In this document: positions 36,477 to 45,470 of the stretch, in pieces
Layout: each line of letters opens with the position of its first letter
Position numbering within the stretch: the stretch's first letter is position 1
DNA from: Hathewaya proteolytica DSM 3090
Lineage (GTDB): Bacteria; Bacillota; Clostridia; Clostridiales; Clostridiaceae
Direction of reading: 5' to 3'
Assembly (NCBI RefSeq): GCF_900142225.1
Contig: NZ_FRAD01000006.1
Span: 99,734-163,733, forward strand
Length of the DNA stretch: 64,000 nucleotides
Notes under the pieces: model-generated
Databases searched by the model: none
Told to the model about the DNA's origin: nothing
The model's input: only the letters and a program-made list of their open reading frames with translations
Made by a program: the position numbers and the translations under genes

Positions 36477-37214
36477 TTATATGGCCATGCCACCATCTAC
36501 GCACAACACCTGACCTGTTATATACTCAGAGCACTCTTCCGCAAAAAATGATACCGCCCTAGCCACATGATGTGCTTCACCTAATTTGTTTAGCGGAATT
36601 TGCTTTAAGATAGCATCTTGTATATCCTCTTTTAAAATTGCTGTCATATCAGTCTTTATAAAACCAGGTGCCACCGCATTTACCGTTATATTTCTGCTAG
36701 CTAGCTCCTTAGCAGCTGACTTTGTCATGCCGATTATTCCAGCTTTACTAGCTGAATAATTAATTTGACCTGCATTACCTCTTACACCCACCACGCTGCT
36801 GATATTGATGATTCTGCCATATCTCTGTTTCATCATTATCCTACATACATTTTTAATGCACAAAAACGCTCCTTTAAGGTTGGTATCTATAACCTGGTCA
36901 AATTCCTCTTCTGACATTCTCATAATCAAGTTATCCCTTGTGATTCCTGCATTATTCACAAGTACATCTATTCTTCCAAAATTCTCTACAACCGCGTCTA
37001 TCATAGCTTTACACTCAGTGTCTACACTTACATTGGCCTTTATAGCCATAGCTTTTACTCCAAATTCCTGGCACTGCTTTACAACTTCCATAGCCTTTTC
37101 TTCCCTAGAAGAATAGTTTACAACTATATTGAAGCCCTTTCCCGCCAATTCAATGGCTACAGCTTTTCCAATACCTCTGCTTCCGCCAGTAACCACCGCT
37201 ACTCTACTTTCCAT
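36477..37214 (-). CDS. fabG: 3-oxoacyl-ACP reductase
   Basis: 245 residues, classical SDR. NADPH-binding TGGSRGIGKAVA at the N-terminus, NNAG motif, catalytic Ser in NISSVVG and YSASKAG with Tyr/Lys. Reduces beta-ketoacyl-ACP. Its start overlaps the end of fabD by 11 bases, indicating coupled translation within the operon. Confidence 0.96.
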   Translation of the reverse strand: MESRVAVVTGGSRGIGKAVAIELAGKGFNIVVNYSSREEKAMEVVKQCQEFGVKAMAIKANVSVDTECKAMIDAVVENFGRIDVLVNNAGITRDNLIMRMSEEEFDQVIDTNLKGAFLCIKNVCRIMMKQRYGRIINISSVVGVRGNAGQINYSASKAGIIGMTKSAAKELASRNITVNAVAPGFIKTDMTAILKEDIQDAILKQIPLNKLGEAHHVARAVSFFAEECSEYITGQVLCVDGGMAI

Positions 37215-38145
37215 TTATCTCACCCCACCTATCCTTTAAATCCTCAAAATCCTCGCAATTTTCCACAGCAAAGGTATTCACTGAAGGGTCTATTTTCTTT
37301 ATAAACCCTGATAGAACCTTTCCCGGTCCTATTTCAATGATATTATCTATCCCACAGCCTATCATGTATCTTACACTATCTTCAAAATAGACACTGCTCT
37401 GTACTTGTCTTTCCAAAAGTTCCTTTATAGTTTCACCACTGCCTATTGTTCTACCAGTTACATTAAAAACAACAGGTATATTCATTTCTCTGAATTCCAT
37501 GGATTTAAACTTCTCTGCAAGTTTATCTCCCGCTATTTTTAAAAGAGATGTGTGAAATGGTCCGCTTACATTCAATGGAATGCACCTTTTTGCCCCTTCA
37601 CTCATACACATTTCGGAAGCTTTATCCACAGCCTCTGCTTCACCTGCTATTACTAGCTGCCCAGGGCAGTTATAATTTGCTATCTCCACTACGCCATAGC
37701 GGGAAGCTTCTCTACATATTTGACGGAGTTTTTCTCTATCCAATTTAAGTACTGCCACCATTTTACTATGAAGGCCCATAACTGCATCTGCCATGGCATT
37801 GCCCCTAAAGGCTGCTAGTCTTACTGCCGTTTCACCCTTCATGGCCCCCGCTGCACTTAAAGCTGAATACTCTCCAAGACTTAGACCTGCCACCATGCTA
37901 GGAGTTATATTGCAAGATTTTAAAAGCTGTGTCATAGCATAAGCAAAAGCAACCATAGCGGGTTGTGTATTCCTGGTATCCGCCAATTCTGCTTCACTAC
38001 CATGAAAACAAAGATTTTTAAGTTTACCACCATCATAGTCCACACTATCAAAGGCGTTTTTGAAAGTCTCATACTTATTGTATAAATCACTACCCATGCC
38101 TTCCTTTTGACTTCCCTGACCTGCATATACAAATGCTGTTTTCAT
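37204..38145 (-). CDS. fabD: Malonyl-CoA:ACP transacylase
   Basis: About 313 residues. AGQGSQ oxyanion region at the start, the active Ser in GLSLGEYSAL, and the partner His in SGPFHTSLL. Loads malonyl onto ACP. Two ATGs lie close together (38151 and 38145); GAGGAT is 8 bases before the second, which I prefer. Confidence 0.95.
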   Translation of the reverse strand: MKTAFVYAGQGSQKEGMGSDLYNKYETFKNAFDSVDYDGGKLKNLCFHGSEAELADTRNTQPAMVAFAYAMTQLLKSCNITPSMVAGLSLGEYSALSAAGAMKGETAVRLAAFRGNAMADAVMGLHSKMVAVLKLDREKLRQICREASRYGVVEIANYNCPGQLVIAGEAEAVDKASEMCMSEGAKRCIPLNVSGPFHTSLLKIAGDKLAEKFKSMEFREMNIPVVFNVTGRTIGSGETIKELLERQVQSSVYFEDSVRYMIGCGIDNIIEIGPGKVLSGFIKKIDPSVNTFAVENCEDFEDLKDRWGEINGK

Positions 38146-38190
38146 ATTCATATCCTCACTTTTAACCTAAGCAAAATCATCTCATAATAC

Positions 38191-39264
38191 TTAATAATCA
38201 TTGACCTTGCCCATCAATTCATCTATGACATCATGAACTTTTACAATTTTGTCCATTTTATACCCTTCTGCACCTACAAAAAACAATCCTTCTTCATAGT
38301 TCCCATGTTGCGCTTCAATTAAGGCTTTAGTTATGCAATAAGGTGTAGTTGAAGGATTGCATGGAACAATACAATTGATGCATCTTTCATGTCTTATATT
38401 CTTTTCTTTCTCCATCCGCTGTATAAGTGGAGTGTATAAGGCCCTCCCCGGCATGCCTACAGGACTTTGAACTATTCTAATGTCTTCTTTAGTTGCATTT
38501 ATTACAATATCCTTGTATCCTTTAGAAGCATCACACTCTTCAGTGGCGATAAACCTTGTAGCAACCTGCACCGCATTTGCACCAAGATCAAGGTACTTTT
38601 TTACATCCTCATCATAGCTTATTCCTCCAGCTACAACTATTGGAATGTATTTAGAATCCTCTCCTTGAAAAGAGTCCACCATTTCCCTTACTTCCTTATA
38701 TATTTCCTCTAAAGACTGTGATTTGTTGTCCAACAACTCCTCCCTTGAGAAGCCAAGATGTCCTCCAGCTTTACTTCCTTCCACCACAACAAAATCTGGT
38801 AGTCTATTGTATCTTCTCTTCCAAAGTTTACAGATAGTGTGAACCCCACGGGCACTAGAGATTATTGGTGCTATAAGAATATCAGCACCTGCTGTCATCT
38901 CTGGCAGTGACTTTGGAAGCCCTGCCCCTGAAATTATGCAATCAGCTCCAGCATCAATACAATCCCTCACCAAAAGTTCATAATCTTCCATGGCAACCAT
39001 TATGTTAACACCTATCATACCCCGACCACCTGAAAGCTTTTTTGCCTTTTTAATCTCCCGTTTAAGGGCCCTTGTATTAGCTTCCCTTGAATTTGTCCAG
39101 AAATCCTCTTCATCAAAGCCAGGATTAGCTGCTGAAATTACTCCCATACCACCGCAAGCCGCCACTGCACCTGCCAGGTTCCCAAGAGAAATACCGATTC
39201 CCATTCCTCCTTGGACTATGGGAATTTGCAACTCTCTGTTTCCAATTTTCATCTTTTTATTCAT
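38191..39264 (-). CDS. FabK/nitronate-monooxygenase-like flavoprotein with Cys-rich C-terminus
   Basis: About 357 residues from ATG 39264, which overlaps the fabK stop in ATGAATAA; ATG 39252 is an alternative. FMN-binding TIM barrel: PIVQGGMGIGISLGNLAGAV, VVEGSKAGGHLG, PIVVAGGISYDED. Unlike FabK it ends with CINCIVPCNPSTTPYC, four cysteines that could bind metal or a cluster. Similar proteins occur in clostridial fab operons; it may be a second enoyl reductase or a different oxidoreductase. Confidence 0.75.
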   Translation of the reverse strand: MNKKMKIGNRELQIPIVQGGMGIGISLGNLAGAVAACGGMGVISAANPGFDEEDFWTNSREANTRALKREIKKAKKLSGGRGMIGVNIMVAMEDYELLVRDCIDAGADCIISGAGLPKSLPEMTAGADILIAPIISSARGVHTICKLWKRRYNRLPDFVVVEGSKAGGHLGFSREELLDNKSQSLEEIYKEVREMVDSFQGEDSKYIPIVVAGGISYDEDVKKYLDLGANAVQVATRFIATEECDASKGYKDIVINATKEDIRIVQSPVGMPGRALYTPLIQRMEKEKNIRHERCINCIVPCNPSTTPYCITKALIEAQHGNYEEGLFFVGAEGYKMDKIVKVHDVIDELMGKVNDY

Positions 39265-40189
39265 CTCCACAAATTTTCTGAAGCTCCAACTTATACTCCT
39301 CAGTAATCCTTTCAAATATTTCTTTAAGAGATTTTATTTCCTTTAGTTGTCCACATACCTGACCAGCCATCACTGAACCATTCTTTACATCACCTTGAAA
39401 AGCAGCTCTCTTCAGTCCACCTATGGCGATTTTCTCCAGTTCCACTCCAGTAACGCCCTTTTTCTCCAGGGAAATATACTCTCTAGTCATGGAGTTTTTT
39501 AAAGCTCTTACGGGACTTCCCGATATCCTTCCCGTCACCATGGTATCTGTATCCTTTGCTTCAATCAATGCATTTTTATAATTTATATGGATAGGACACT
39601 CCTCGCTTACTAACAAAGCCGTCCCCATCTGCACACCACAAGCTCCTAAAATACGAGTTGCCAACATTTGTTTGCCATTGGCTATTCCTCCTGCAGCTAC
39701 CACAGGTAAACTTACATTTTCCACAATTTGAGGAATTAAAGTCATAGTGGTCAGTTCTCCCACATGGCCTCCAGCCTCTGTTCCTTCTGCAATAATGCCG
39801 TCCACACCGTACCTCTCCATGCGGATTGCCTGAGCTACACAAGCAACTACTGGAAAAATCTTAATACCCTGAGCTTTCCATTGTTCAATATATTTTGATG
39901 GACTTCCAGCGCCAGTGGTGACCACTGGAACATTCTCCTCTACAATAACCCTTGCAAGATCATCTGACAGTGGGTTCATCAACATGAGATTTACTCCAAA
40001 GGGTTTGTCCGTTCTCTCTTTGCACGCTCTTATATGTGTTCTCAATGTTTCTCCATCCATAGCTCCAGAGCCGATTATTCCAAGGGCTCCAGTGTTAGAT
40101 ACTGCCGCTGCAAACTCGCCAGTGGCTATATTTGCCATGCCCCCTTGTATTATTGGGTATTTTATGCCTAATATTTCATTTAATCTCAT
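39257..40189 (-). CDS. fabK: Enoyl-ACP reductase II (FMN-dependent)
   Basis: 310 residues, full FabK length. Barrel motifs YPIIQGGMANIATGEFAAAV, AEGTEAGGHVGELTTM and PVVAAGGIANGKQM, with FMN contacts and the usual MGTALLVSEEC and VTGRISGSPVRAL tail. Performs the last reduction in each elongation cycle with NADH and FMN. ATG 40189 has AAGGTGGAG six bases upstream, better than the upstream ATGs. Confidence 0.93.
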   Translation of the reverse strand: MRLNEILGIKYPIIQGGMANIATGEFAAAVSNTGALGIIGSGAMDGETLRTHIRACKERTDKPFGVNLMLMNPLSDDLARVIVEENVPVVTTGAGSPSKYIEQWKAQGIKIFPVVACVAQAIRMERYGVDGIIAEGTEAGGHVGELTTMTLIPQIVENVSLPVVAAGGIANGKQMLATRILGACGVQMGTALLVSEECPIHINYKNALIEAKDTDTMVTGRISGSPVRALKNSMTREYISLEKKGVTGVELEKIAIGGLKRAAFQGDVKNGSVMAGQVCGQLKEIKSLKEIFERITEEYKLELQKICGDE

Positions 40190-40202
40190 ACGCATCTCCA
40201 CC

Positions 40203-41138
40203 TTACCATTCAATTAGTAATCCGCTCCAAAGGAGACCCGCTCCAAAGCCCACCATGATTACCTTATCTCCTCTATTCAACATATTCTTTTTATTCATAT
40301 CATCTATTGCTATAGGAATGCTAGCTGCCGATGTATTGCCGTATTCTTCTACATCCATAAAAAACTTTTCCTTAGACAAATTTAGATTTTTTTGTACCCT
40401 AGATATAATCCTTTCATTGGCTTGATGACAAACAATATAATCTATATCGTTTAAACTTATTCCAGATTCTTTGGCCAAAGAGTGTAAGCTTTCTTCAATA
40501 GATTCCACGGCAAACTTAAATACCTCTGAGCCTATCATTTTTATACCTTTTTCTTCAGAATTATTCTTGCAATACAAAACATCGAAATTACTTTTACATC
40601 CATTTACAGAATACATCTGACTTTCTGCGCAGTACTTTACAACGGCAGCACCAGCGCCATCACCAAACAATACACAAGTTGTTCTGTCTGTAAAATCCAG
40701 AACCCTTGATATTACTTCGCTCCCTATGATAAGAGCGAATTTATCCTGATTTTCTGCTAAAAGCCCCTTAGCAACTTGCAATGAGTATATAAATCCTGTG
40801 CACGCGGCGTTTAAATCAAAAGCCATTGCCTCCCGTGGAAGTCCAAGGAGACCATGGACTTCAGAAGCAACAGAGGGGGTGTAATTATCCGGCGTAAAAG
40901 TTGCCACTATAACACAGCATATTTTATCTTTATCTATGCCCGAGCTTTCCATTGCCTTAATTCCAGCCTTTGCAGCCAGTTCCGCATTGCTTTCCTCATT
41001 AGCAAAATAACGCCTCCCAATGCCAGTCCTAGACCTTATCCACTCATCACTGGTATCTACAATTTTGCTCATATCTTCATTGCTGACGGATTTTTTAGGC
41101 ACATATGATCCTACTCCAACAATCCTAATTCCTTTCAT
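40203..41138 (-). CDS. fabH: Beta-ketoacyl-ACP synthase III
   Basis: 311 residues. The Cys-His-Asn triad is visible: NAACTGFIY, VCHQANERI and EYGNTSAASIP. Condenses acetyl-CoA with malonyl-ACP to initiate synthesis. ATG 41138 with AAAGGA upstream overlaps accA by 14 bases, so it is translationally coupled. Confidence 0.96.
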   Translation of the reverse strand: MKGIRIVGVGSYVPKKSVSNEDMSKIVDTSDEWIRSRTGIGRRYFANEESNAELAAKAGIKAMESSGIDKDKICCVIVATFTPDNYTPSVASEVHGLLGLPREAMAFDLNAACTGFIYSLQVAKGLLAENQDKFALIIGSEVISRVLDFTDRTTCVLFGDGAGAAVVKYCAESQMYSVNGCKSNFDVLYCKNNSEEKGIKMIGSEVFKFAVESIEESLHSLAKESGISLNDIDYIVCHQANERIISRVQKNLNLSKEKFFMDVEEYGNTSAASIPIAIDDMNKKNMLNRGDKVIMVGFGAGLLWSGLLIEW

Positions 41139-41949
41139 TTACATTCCTTTCCAGAGCATTTCCCATACTTCTCAATTTTTTATATCTTCTCTGCACAAGT
41201 TTATTTCTATCTATGTTTCTTAATTTTTTTATCTCGCCATATATTACTTCATCTAATTTTTCGTATACGTTTATAGGATTTACTTGTATTCCACCATCAG
41301 GCTCAGGTACAATATAATCTGCTATATTGTACTGATATAAATCTTGTGCCGTAAGCTTCATCAAAGAACAAGCCTCCTTGCTTTTTGAGCTGTCTTTCCA
41401 TAAAATCGATGCAAATCCTTCAGGTGACAACACCGAAAATATAGAGTTTTCTAGCATTATCATAGTATCTGCAACACCTAAAGCCAAGGCTCCTCCACTA
41501 CCGCCTTCTCCAATAACTACGGATATAATAGGCACCTTAAGACCACTCATAGTGGCAAGGCATTGAGCTATGGCTTCACCTTGTCCCCTTGCTTCTGCTT
41601 CAATACCTGGATAAGCTCCTGGAGTATCAATAAAAGTTATTATAGGTCGGCCAAATCGCTCCGCCTCTTCCATGATTCTTCTAGCCTTCCTATACCCTTC
41701 TGGGTTTGGCATGCCGAAATTGTATTTTATATTTTCTTCTAGATCTTTTCCTTTTCTGTGCCCTATAACCGTCACTGGTATGCCGTGATAAAATGCTATT
41801 CCACACAAGATACTCTTATCGTCAGCACACAATCTATCGCCATCTAAAGGGAAAAAGTCATTGAATAAGTTATCTATATACGCCATTATGTTTGGTCGTT
41901 CTGGATTCCTAGCCAATTTAACTCTTTCAAAAGGACTTACATTACACAT
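41125..41949 (-). CDS. accA: Acetyl-CoA carboxylase carboxyltransferase subunit alpha
   Basis: 274 residues. Crotonase-fold motifs FIDTPGAYPGIEAEARGQGE and VIGEGGSGGALALG bind carboxybiotin and acetyl-CoA. Starts at ATG 41949, one base past the accCD stop, with AAAGGAAG seven bases before it, inside the end of accCD. Works with the beta half of the AccCD fusion. Confidence 0.95.
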   Translation of the reverse strand: MCNVSPFERVKLARNPERPNIMAYIDNLFNDFFPLDGDRLCADDKSILCGIAFYHGIPVTVIGHRKGKDLEENIKYNFGMPNPEGYRKARRIMEEAERFGRPIITFIDTPGAYPGIEAEARGQGEAIAQCLATMSGLKVPIISVVIGEGGSGGALALGVADTMIMLENSIFSVLSPEGFASILWKDSSKSKEACSLMKLTAQDLYQYNIADYIVPEPDGGIQVNPINVYEKLDEVIYGEIKKLRNIDRNKLVQRRYKKLRSMGNALERNVNERN

Positions 41950-41950
41950 A

Positions 41951-44203
41951 TCACATCTTCCTTTCATGCAATTTTAGCAACAATGACAAAACATGCTTAA
42001 TTTTATTTCTAGGTACAATATTGTCGATAAACCCATGTTCCTTAAGGTATTCCGCACTTTGGAACCCCTCTGGAAGCTTCTGTTTTAAGGTTTGCTCGAT
42101 TACCCTAGGACCAGCAAAACCGATTAAGGCTTTTGGCTCTGCAATAATGATATCTCCAAGACTTCCAAAGCTGGCAGTTACTCCTCCTGTGGTAGGATTG
42201 GTGAGAACTGATATATATAGTAGACCAGCCTTTTTATGCTTTTCTAGTGCAGCAGAAGTCTTTGACATCTGCACCAGTGAGAAAATTCCCTCCTGCATTC
42301 TAGCTCCACCACTAGCGCAGAATATTATGATAGGCAACATATGTTTTGTAGAGTACTCAATTGCTAAGGTAATTTTTTCCCCCACAGCAGTACCCATGCT
42401 TCCCATCATAAATCTACTGTCTAACACAGCTACAACCACAGCTTCTCCACTTATTTTACCTACGCCTGTAACTACGCCCTCTTTAAGGCCAGTTTTTTCT
42501 TGAAGTTTTCTTATCTTTTCATCATAATCTGGAAATTCCAAAGGATTGCTTCCAACAATGTCCTCATTGATCTCTCTAAAAGTGCCCTCATCGAGGACTA
42601 AACTTATTCTATAATTTGCCGATATCTTAAAATGATAATCACATTCTGGGCAAACATACATAGAATCCAATAAAGATATCTCTGAAAAAGTTTTTCCACA
42701 GTGTGGACAATTTTCAAAAAGAGCACCTTCTATTTCCTTTTTTTCAATAGTTTTTGATTTATTTAATAGCTTTGCTTGGTATACAAGTTCAGCTTTTCTT
42801 CTTTTAAAAGGATCTTTAAATTCCTTTACGGCTTCAGCCGTTCTCTTATCTATCTCAAGTATATTATCTGCATTGTTTTCAATAAAACCAGTATTATAAT
42901 TGCCCTTTAAAAAATCAGGATGAAACATCAACAGATGCTGAAAAGATTGATTTGTTTCTATGCCTTCAATTAGAGTTTCCTCTAAGGCTCTTCTCATCCT
43001 CCTAATGGCATCCAGTCGATTATTTCCGTGAACAATCACCTTTGCAATCATAGAATCATAAAATGGATTTGTCTCGTACCCATTGTATATGGCACTATCT
43101 ATCCTTACCCCATTGCCCTGTGAAAAATGCAAAAAGCTTATCTTTCCCGGACAGGGTTTGAAATTCTCCTTAGGATCTTCGGCATTTATTCTGCACTCAA
43201 TGGCATGACCTCTAAACGTTACATTTTCCTGATTTATGTCCAGGGAAAGACCTGATGCGATTCTTATCTGTTGTTTCACAATATCTATCCCAGTAATCAA
43301 CTCAGTGATAGGGTGTTCAACCTGTATCCTTGTATTCATCTCTATAAAATAAAAATTGTTATTTTCGTCTACTATAAATTCTATTGTACCTGCCGATTCG
43401 TAGCCCGATGCTATCCCCGCTCTAACAGCGGCTTCACCCATTTCTCTTCTAAGCTCTTCAGTGAGACATTTCGCTGGAGCTTCTTCTACCATCTTTTGAT
43501 TTCTTCTCTGCATAGAGCAATCTCTCTCTCCAAGGTGGATCACATTTCCGTGGCTGTCGGCTAGTATTTGGAACTCTATATGTTTAGGATTTATTATTAG
43601 CTTCTCAATGTACATTTCACCATTGTTGAAGCAAGCTACCGCCTCTGCCCTTGCAGACATAAAGGCTTGAGCTATTTCTGCCTTTGAATTAACTCTCCTC
43701 ATCCCTCTGCCTCCGCCCCCCGCTGAGGCTTTTATAAGCACAGGATATCCTATTTCTTCTGCTATCTTTTCTGCTTCCTCCACAGTATCCACGGTTCCCT
43801 CTGAACCCGGTACTACTGGAACATTGTTTTCTTTCATCAGCTTTCGCGCCATGGATTTGTTGCCCATCTTATCCATTACGTCTCCACTAGGGCCTATAAA
43901 CTTTACTCCTGATTTTTGGCACAGTCTAGCGAACTCGCTATTTTCAGATAAAAAACCGAAGCCTGGGTGTATGGCTTCACACCCAAGTTCCGTTGCCACA
44001 GTGAGTATGTTTTTCATATTTAAATAGCTATCCTTTGCCTTGGGTGGCCCTATACAAACTGCTTCAGTGGCAAACATAGAATGGAGTGCTGTTTTATCTG
44101 CTGTAGAGTATACAGCCACAGTATCAATCCCCATATCTCTGCACGCCCTGATTATTCTTATTGCAATTTCACCTCTATTGGCAATGAGTATCTTTTTAAA
44201 CAT
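41951..44203 (-). CDS. accCD: Fused biotin carboxylase-carboxyltransferase beta (AccC-AccD)
   Basis: 750 residues in one uninterrupted frame. Residues 1 to about 447 are a complete biotin carboxylase: IANRGEIAIRIIRACRD, the ATP loop KASAGGGGRGMR, and EMNTRIQVEHP. A linker of about 50 charged residues follows, then a complete AccD with its zinc ribbon (CPHCGKTF, CPECDYHF) and GGARMQEGIFSLVQM / TNPTTGGVTASFG crotonase motifs. These are two separate proteins in the well-known bacterial complexes (about 450 + 290 residues). The accB overlap (8 bases) and accA abutment show it is translated within the operon. Confidence 0.94.
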   Translation of the reverse strand: MFKKILIANRGEIAIRIIRACRDMGIDTVAVYSTADKTALHSMFATEAVCIGPPKAKDSYLNMKNILTVATELGCEAIHPGFGFLSENSEFARLCQKSGVKFIGPSGDVMDKMGNKSMARKLMKENNVPVVPGSEGTVDTVEEAEKIAEEIGYPVLIKASAGGGGRGMRRVNSKAEIAQAFMSARAEAVACFNNGEMYIEKLIINPKHIEFQILADSHGNVIHLGERDCSMQRRNQKMVEEAPAKCLTEELRREMGEAAVRAGIASGYESAGTIEFIVDENNNFYFIEMNTRIQVEHPITELITGIDIVKQQIRIASGLSLDINQENVTFRGHAIECRINAEDPKENFKPCPGKISFLHFSQGNGVRIDSAIYNGYETNPFYDSMIAKVIVHGNNRLDAIRRMRRALEETLIEGIETNQSFQHLLMFHPDFLKGNYNTGFIENNADNILEIDKRTAEAVKEFKDPFKRRKAELVYQAKLLNKSKTIEKKEIEGALFENCPHCGKTFSEISLLDSMYVCPECDYHFKISANYRISLVLDEGTFREINEDIVGSNPLEFPDYDEKIRKLQEKTGLKEGVVTGVGKISGEAVVVAVLDSRFMMGSMGTAVGEKITLAIEYSTKHMLPIIIFCASGGARMQEGIFSLVQMSKTSAALEKHKKAGLLYISVLTNPTTGGVTASFGSLGDIIIAEPKALIGFAGPRVIEQTLKQKLPEGFQSAEYLKEHGFIDNIVPRNKIKHVLSLLLKLHERKM

Positions 44204-44699
44204 CTTTCTCTACCTCTATTTCCATAAGCACTTCATCAAAGGATATAAGCTGCTCATTGGATATTAATATGGAGCGTACGGTACCAGTGTATGGGCTTTT
44301 TATTTCATTTATCATTTTCATAGCTTCAATAATACCAATTACGTCACCTTTTTTTATGAACTTGCCAACTTCAACAAAGGGCGGTTGCCCCGGTGCCTGA
44401 CTTTGATAAAAAACTCCTACTAGAGGAGCTTTTATCTTTTGCAAATTATTGTCTTTTACATCATTGTCTTTTATACTGTTCTCTTCTTTTGATTCCCGTA
44501 AATTCTTTTCCTTTAGGCTGATTTTTCTGTTGTTTTCTACCTCACAGCTCATATTGGGGCTAATATCCCCATTGTTTGTGTTGAGCAAACTTTTATTTTT
44601 CTCTAGCTTTATAGAAAAATCCTGTTCCCTTAGTTCCATCAAATCTATATCCATAGAATTAAATAAAACAACTAAATCTTTTATATTCTCATAATTCAT
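44196..44699 (-). CDS. accB: Biotin carboxyl carrier protein
   Basis: 167 residues. A variable N-terminus and a charged linker with repeated Asn/Lys/Asp precede the biotinyl domain (about 92-165), where IIEAMKMINEI carries the lysine biotinylated by BirA. ATG 44699 follows GGGAGG. The last 8 bases overlap accCD. Confidence 0.95.
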   Translation of the reverse strand: MNYENIKDLVVLFNSMDIDLMELREQDFSIKLEKNKSLLNTNNGDISPNMSCEVENNRKISLKEKNLRESKEENSIKDNDVKDNNLQKIKAPLVGVFYQSQAPGQPPFVEVGKFIKKGDVIGIIEAMKMINEIKSPYTGTVRSILISNEQLISFDEVLMEIEVEKDV

Positions 44700-44744
44700 A
44701 AGATCCTCCCAGTTCGGTAAAAAAATTTACCCTCACTGCAAAAA

Positions 44745-44978
44745 TTATTCGCCCTTTTCTTTTTTGTAGTATTCTACAATATCGCCTACAGTCTTTATTT
44801 TTAGCAATAAGTCATCTGGTATCTCTACTCCTAACTTATCCTCAAGCGCCATGTTAAGCTCTACTGCATCAAGAGAGTCCGCTCCAAGGTCTTCAATCAA
44901 CCTTGTATCCTCCCTAACCTCATTTTCATCACAGCTTAGTGTATCCACAATAACTTCTTTTATTTCTTCAAATATCAT
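44745..44978 (-). CDS. acpP: Acyl carrier protein
   Basis: 77 residues, acidic, with the 4'-phosphopantetheine attachment Ser in EDLGADSLDAVELNMALED. First gene of the fatty-acid operon; AGGGGG precedes ATG 44978. The repeats upstream would place the whole operon under one control. Confidence 0.97.
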   Translation of the reverse strand: MIFEEIKEVIVDTLSCDENEVREDTRLIEDLGADSLDAVELNMALEDKLGVEIPDDLLLKIKTVGDIVEYYKKEKGE

Positions 44979-45021
44979 ATTAATTTCCCCCTGGTTTTAA
45001 TTTGTTAAATTTTAGTTTTCT

Positions 45022-45071
45022 ATTTAAGTAAGATTTAAATAAATTTCTTTATTTAAATTTATTTAAATAAA
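45022..45071 (-). promoter_or_regulatory. Repeated ATTTAAATAAA operator before acpP
   Basis: The 11-mer ATTTAAATAAA occurs at 45033-45043 and 45061-45071, inverted at 45048-45058, and as a near copy (ATTTAAGTAAG) at 45022-45032. The arrangement gives an 11-4-11 inverted repeat plus an overlapping 14-bp perfect palindrome (45058-45071). The location, 45-95 bases before acpP, suits a repressor of the operon, probably the neighbouring MarR protein. Confidence 0.55.
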
Positions 45072-45165
45072 CATTTTTAATTCATTATACCATATTAAAC
45101 ATCAGTGTCAATATTTTTTAAAAAAATTTGTTATATTTTTTTCTATTTTATACCATGATATTCGC

Positions 45166-45194
45166 AAAAAAACCTGCCAATTTACTTTGGCAGG
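45166..45194 (-). terminator. Intrinsic terminator
   Basis: CCTGCCAA/TTGGCAGG 8-bp stem with a 6-base loop followed by seven U on the minus strand. Ends transcripts of the 45220-45417 gene before the acpP promoter. Confidence 0.9.
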
Positions 45195-45219
45195 AAATTC
45201 TTATTTTCTGTTTAAAATC

Positions 45220-45417
45220 TTATTCTCTTTGCCCTACAGGTGGCATAGAAATGTTATTTTTATTAAAGCTGTGGCTCTTTACAAGGCTCATATGATATGC
45301 CTTAATGGCAATGTAATCCTTTTGACCCTTTTCATCTAAAGTACCCTCTTCCTTTTTTTTCTCTAGCTCTTTCATAACCTCTACTACTTGTTCAAAGCTC
45401 ATTCTCATGTAATCCAC
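45220..45417 (-). CDS. Small helical protein, unknown function
   Basis: 65 residues from GTG 45417 with GGAGGG six bases upstream. Two likely helices rich in Glu/Lys (SFEQVVEVMKELEKKKEEGT) and a polar C-terminus (MPPVGQRE). No motif I recognise. A good ribosome site and a dedicated terminator support expression. It follows the MBL gene by 53 bases and may share its transcript. Confidence 0.65.
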   Translation of the reverse strand: MDYMRMSFEQVVEVMKELEKKKEEGTLDEKGQKDYIAIKAYHMSLVKSHSFNKNNISMPPVGQRE

Positions 45418-45470
45418 AATAATCCCTCCTCTCCAATTTTTTATTAAACTATGAATATGATTCTCTAAAA

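Noticed and set aside
45022..45071. FapR operator before acpP
   Set aside because: The repeats lack the TTAGTACCTAGTACTAA-type dyad and no FapR-like gene is present; the MarR neighbour is a better candidate.
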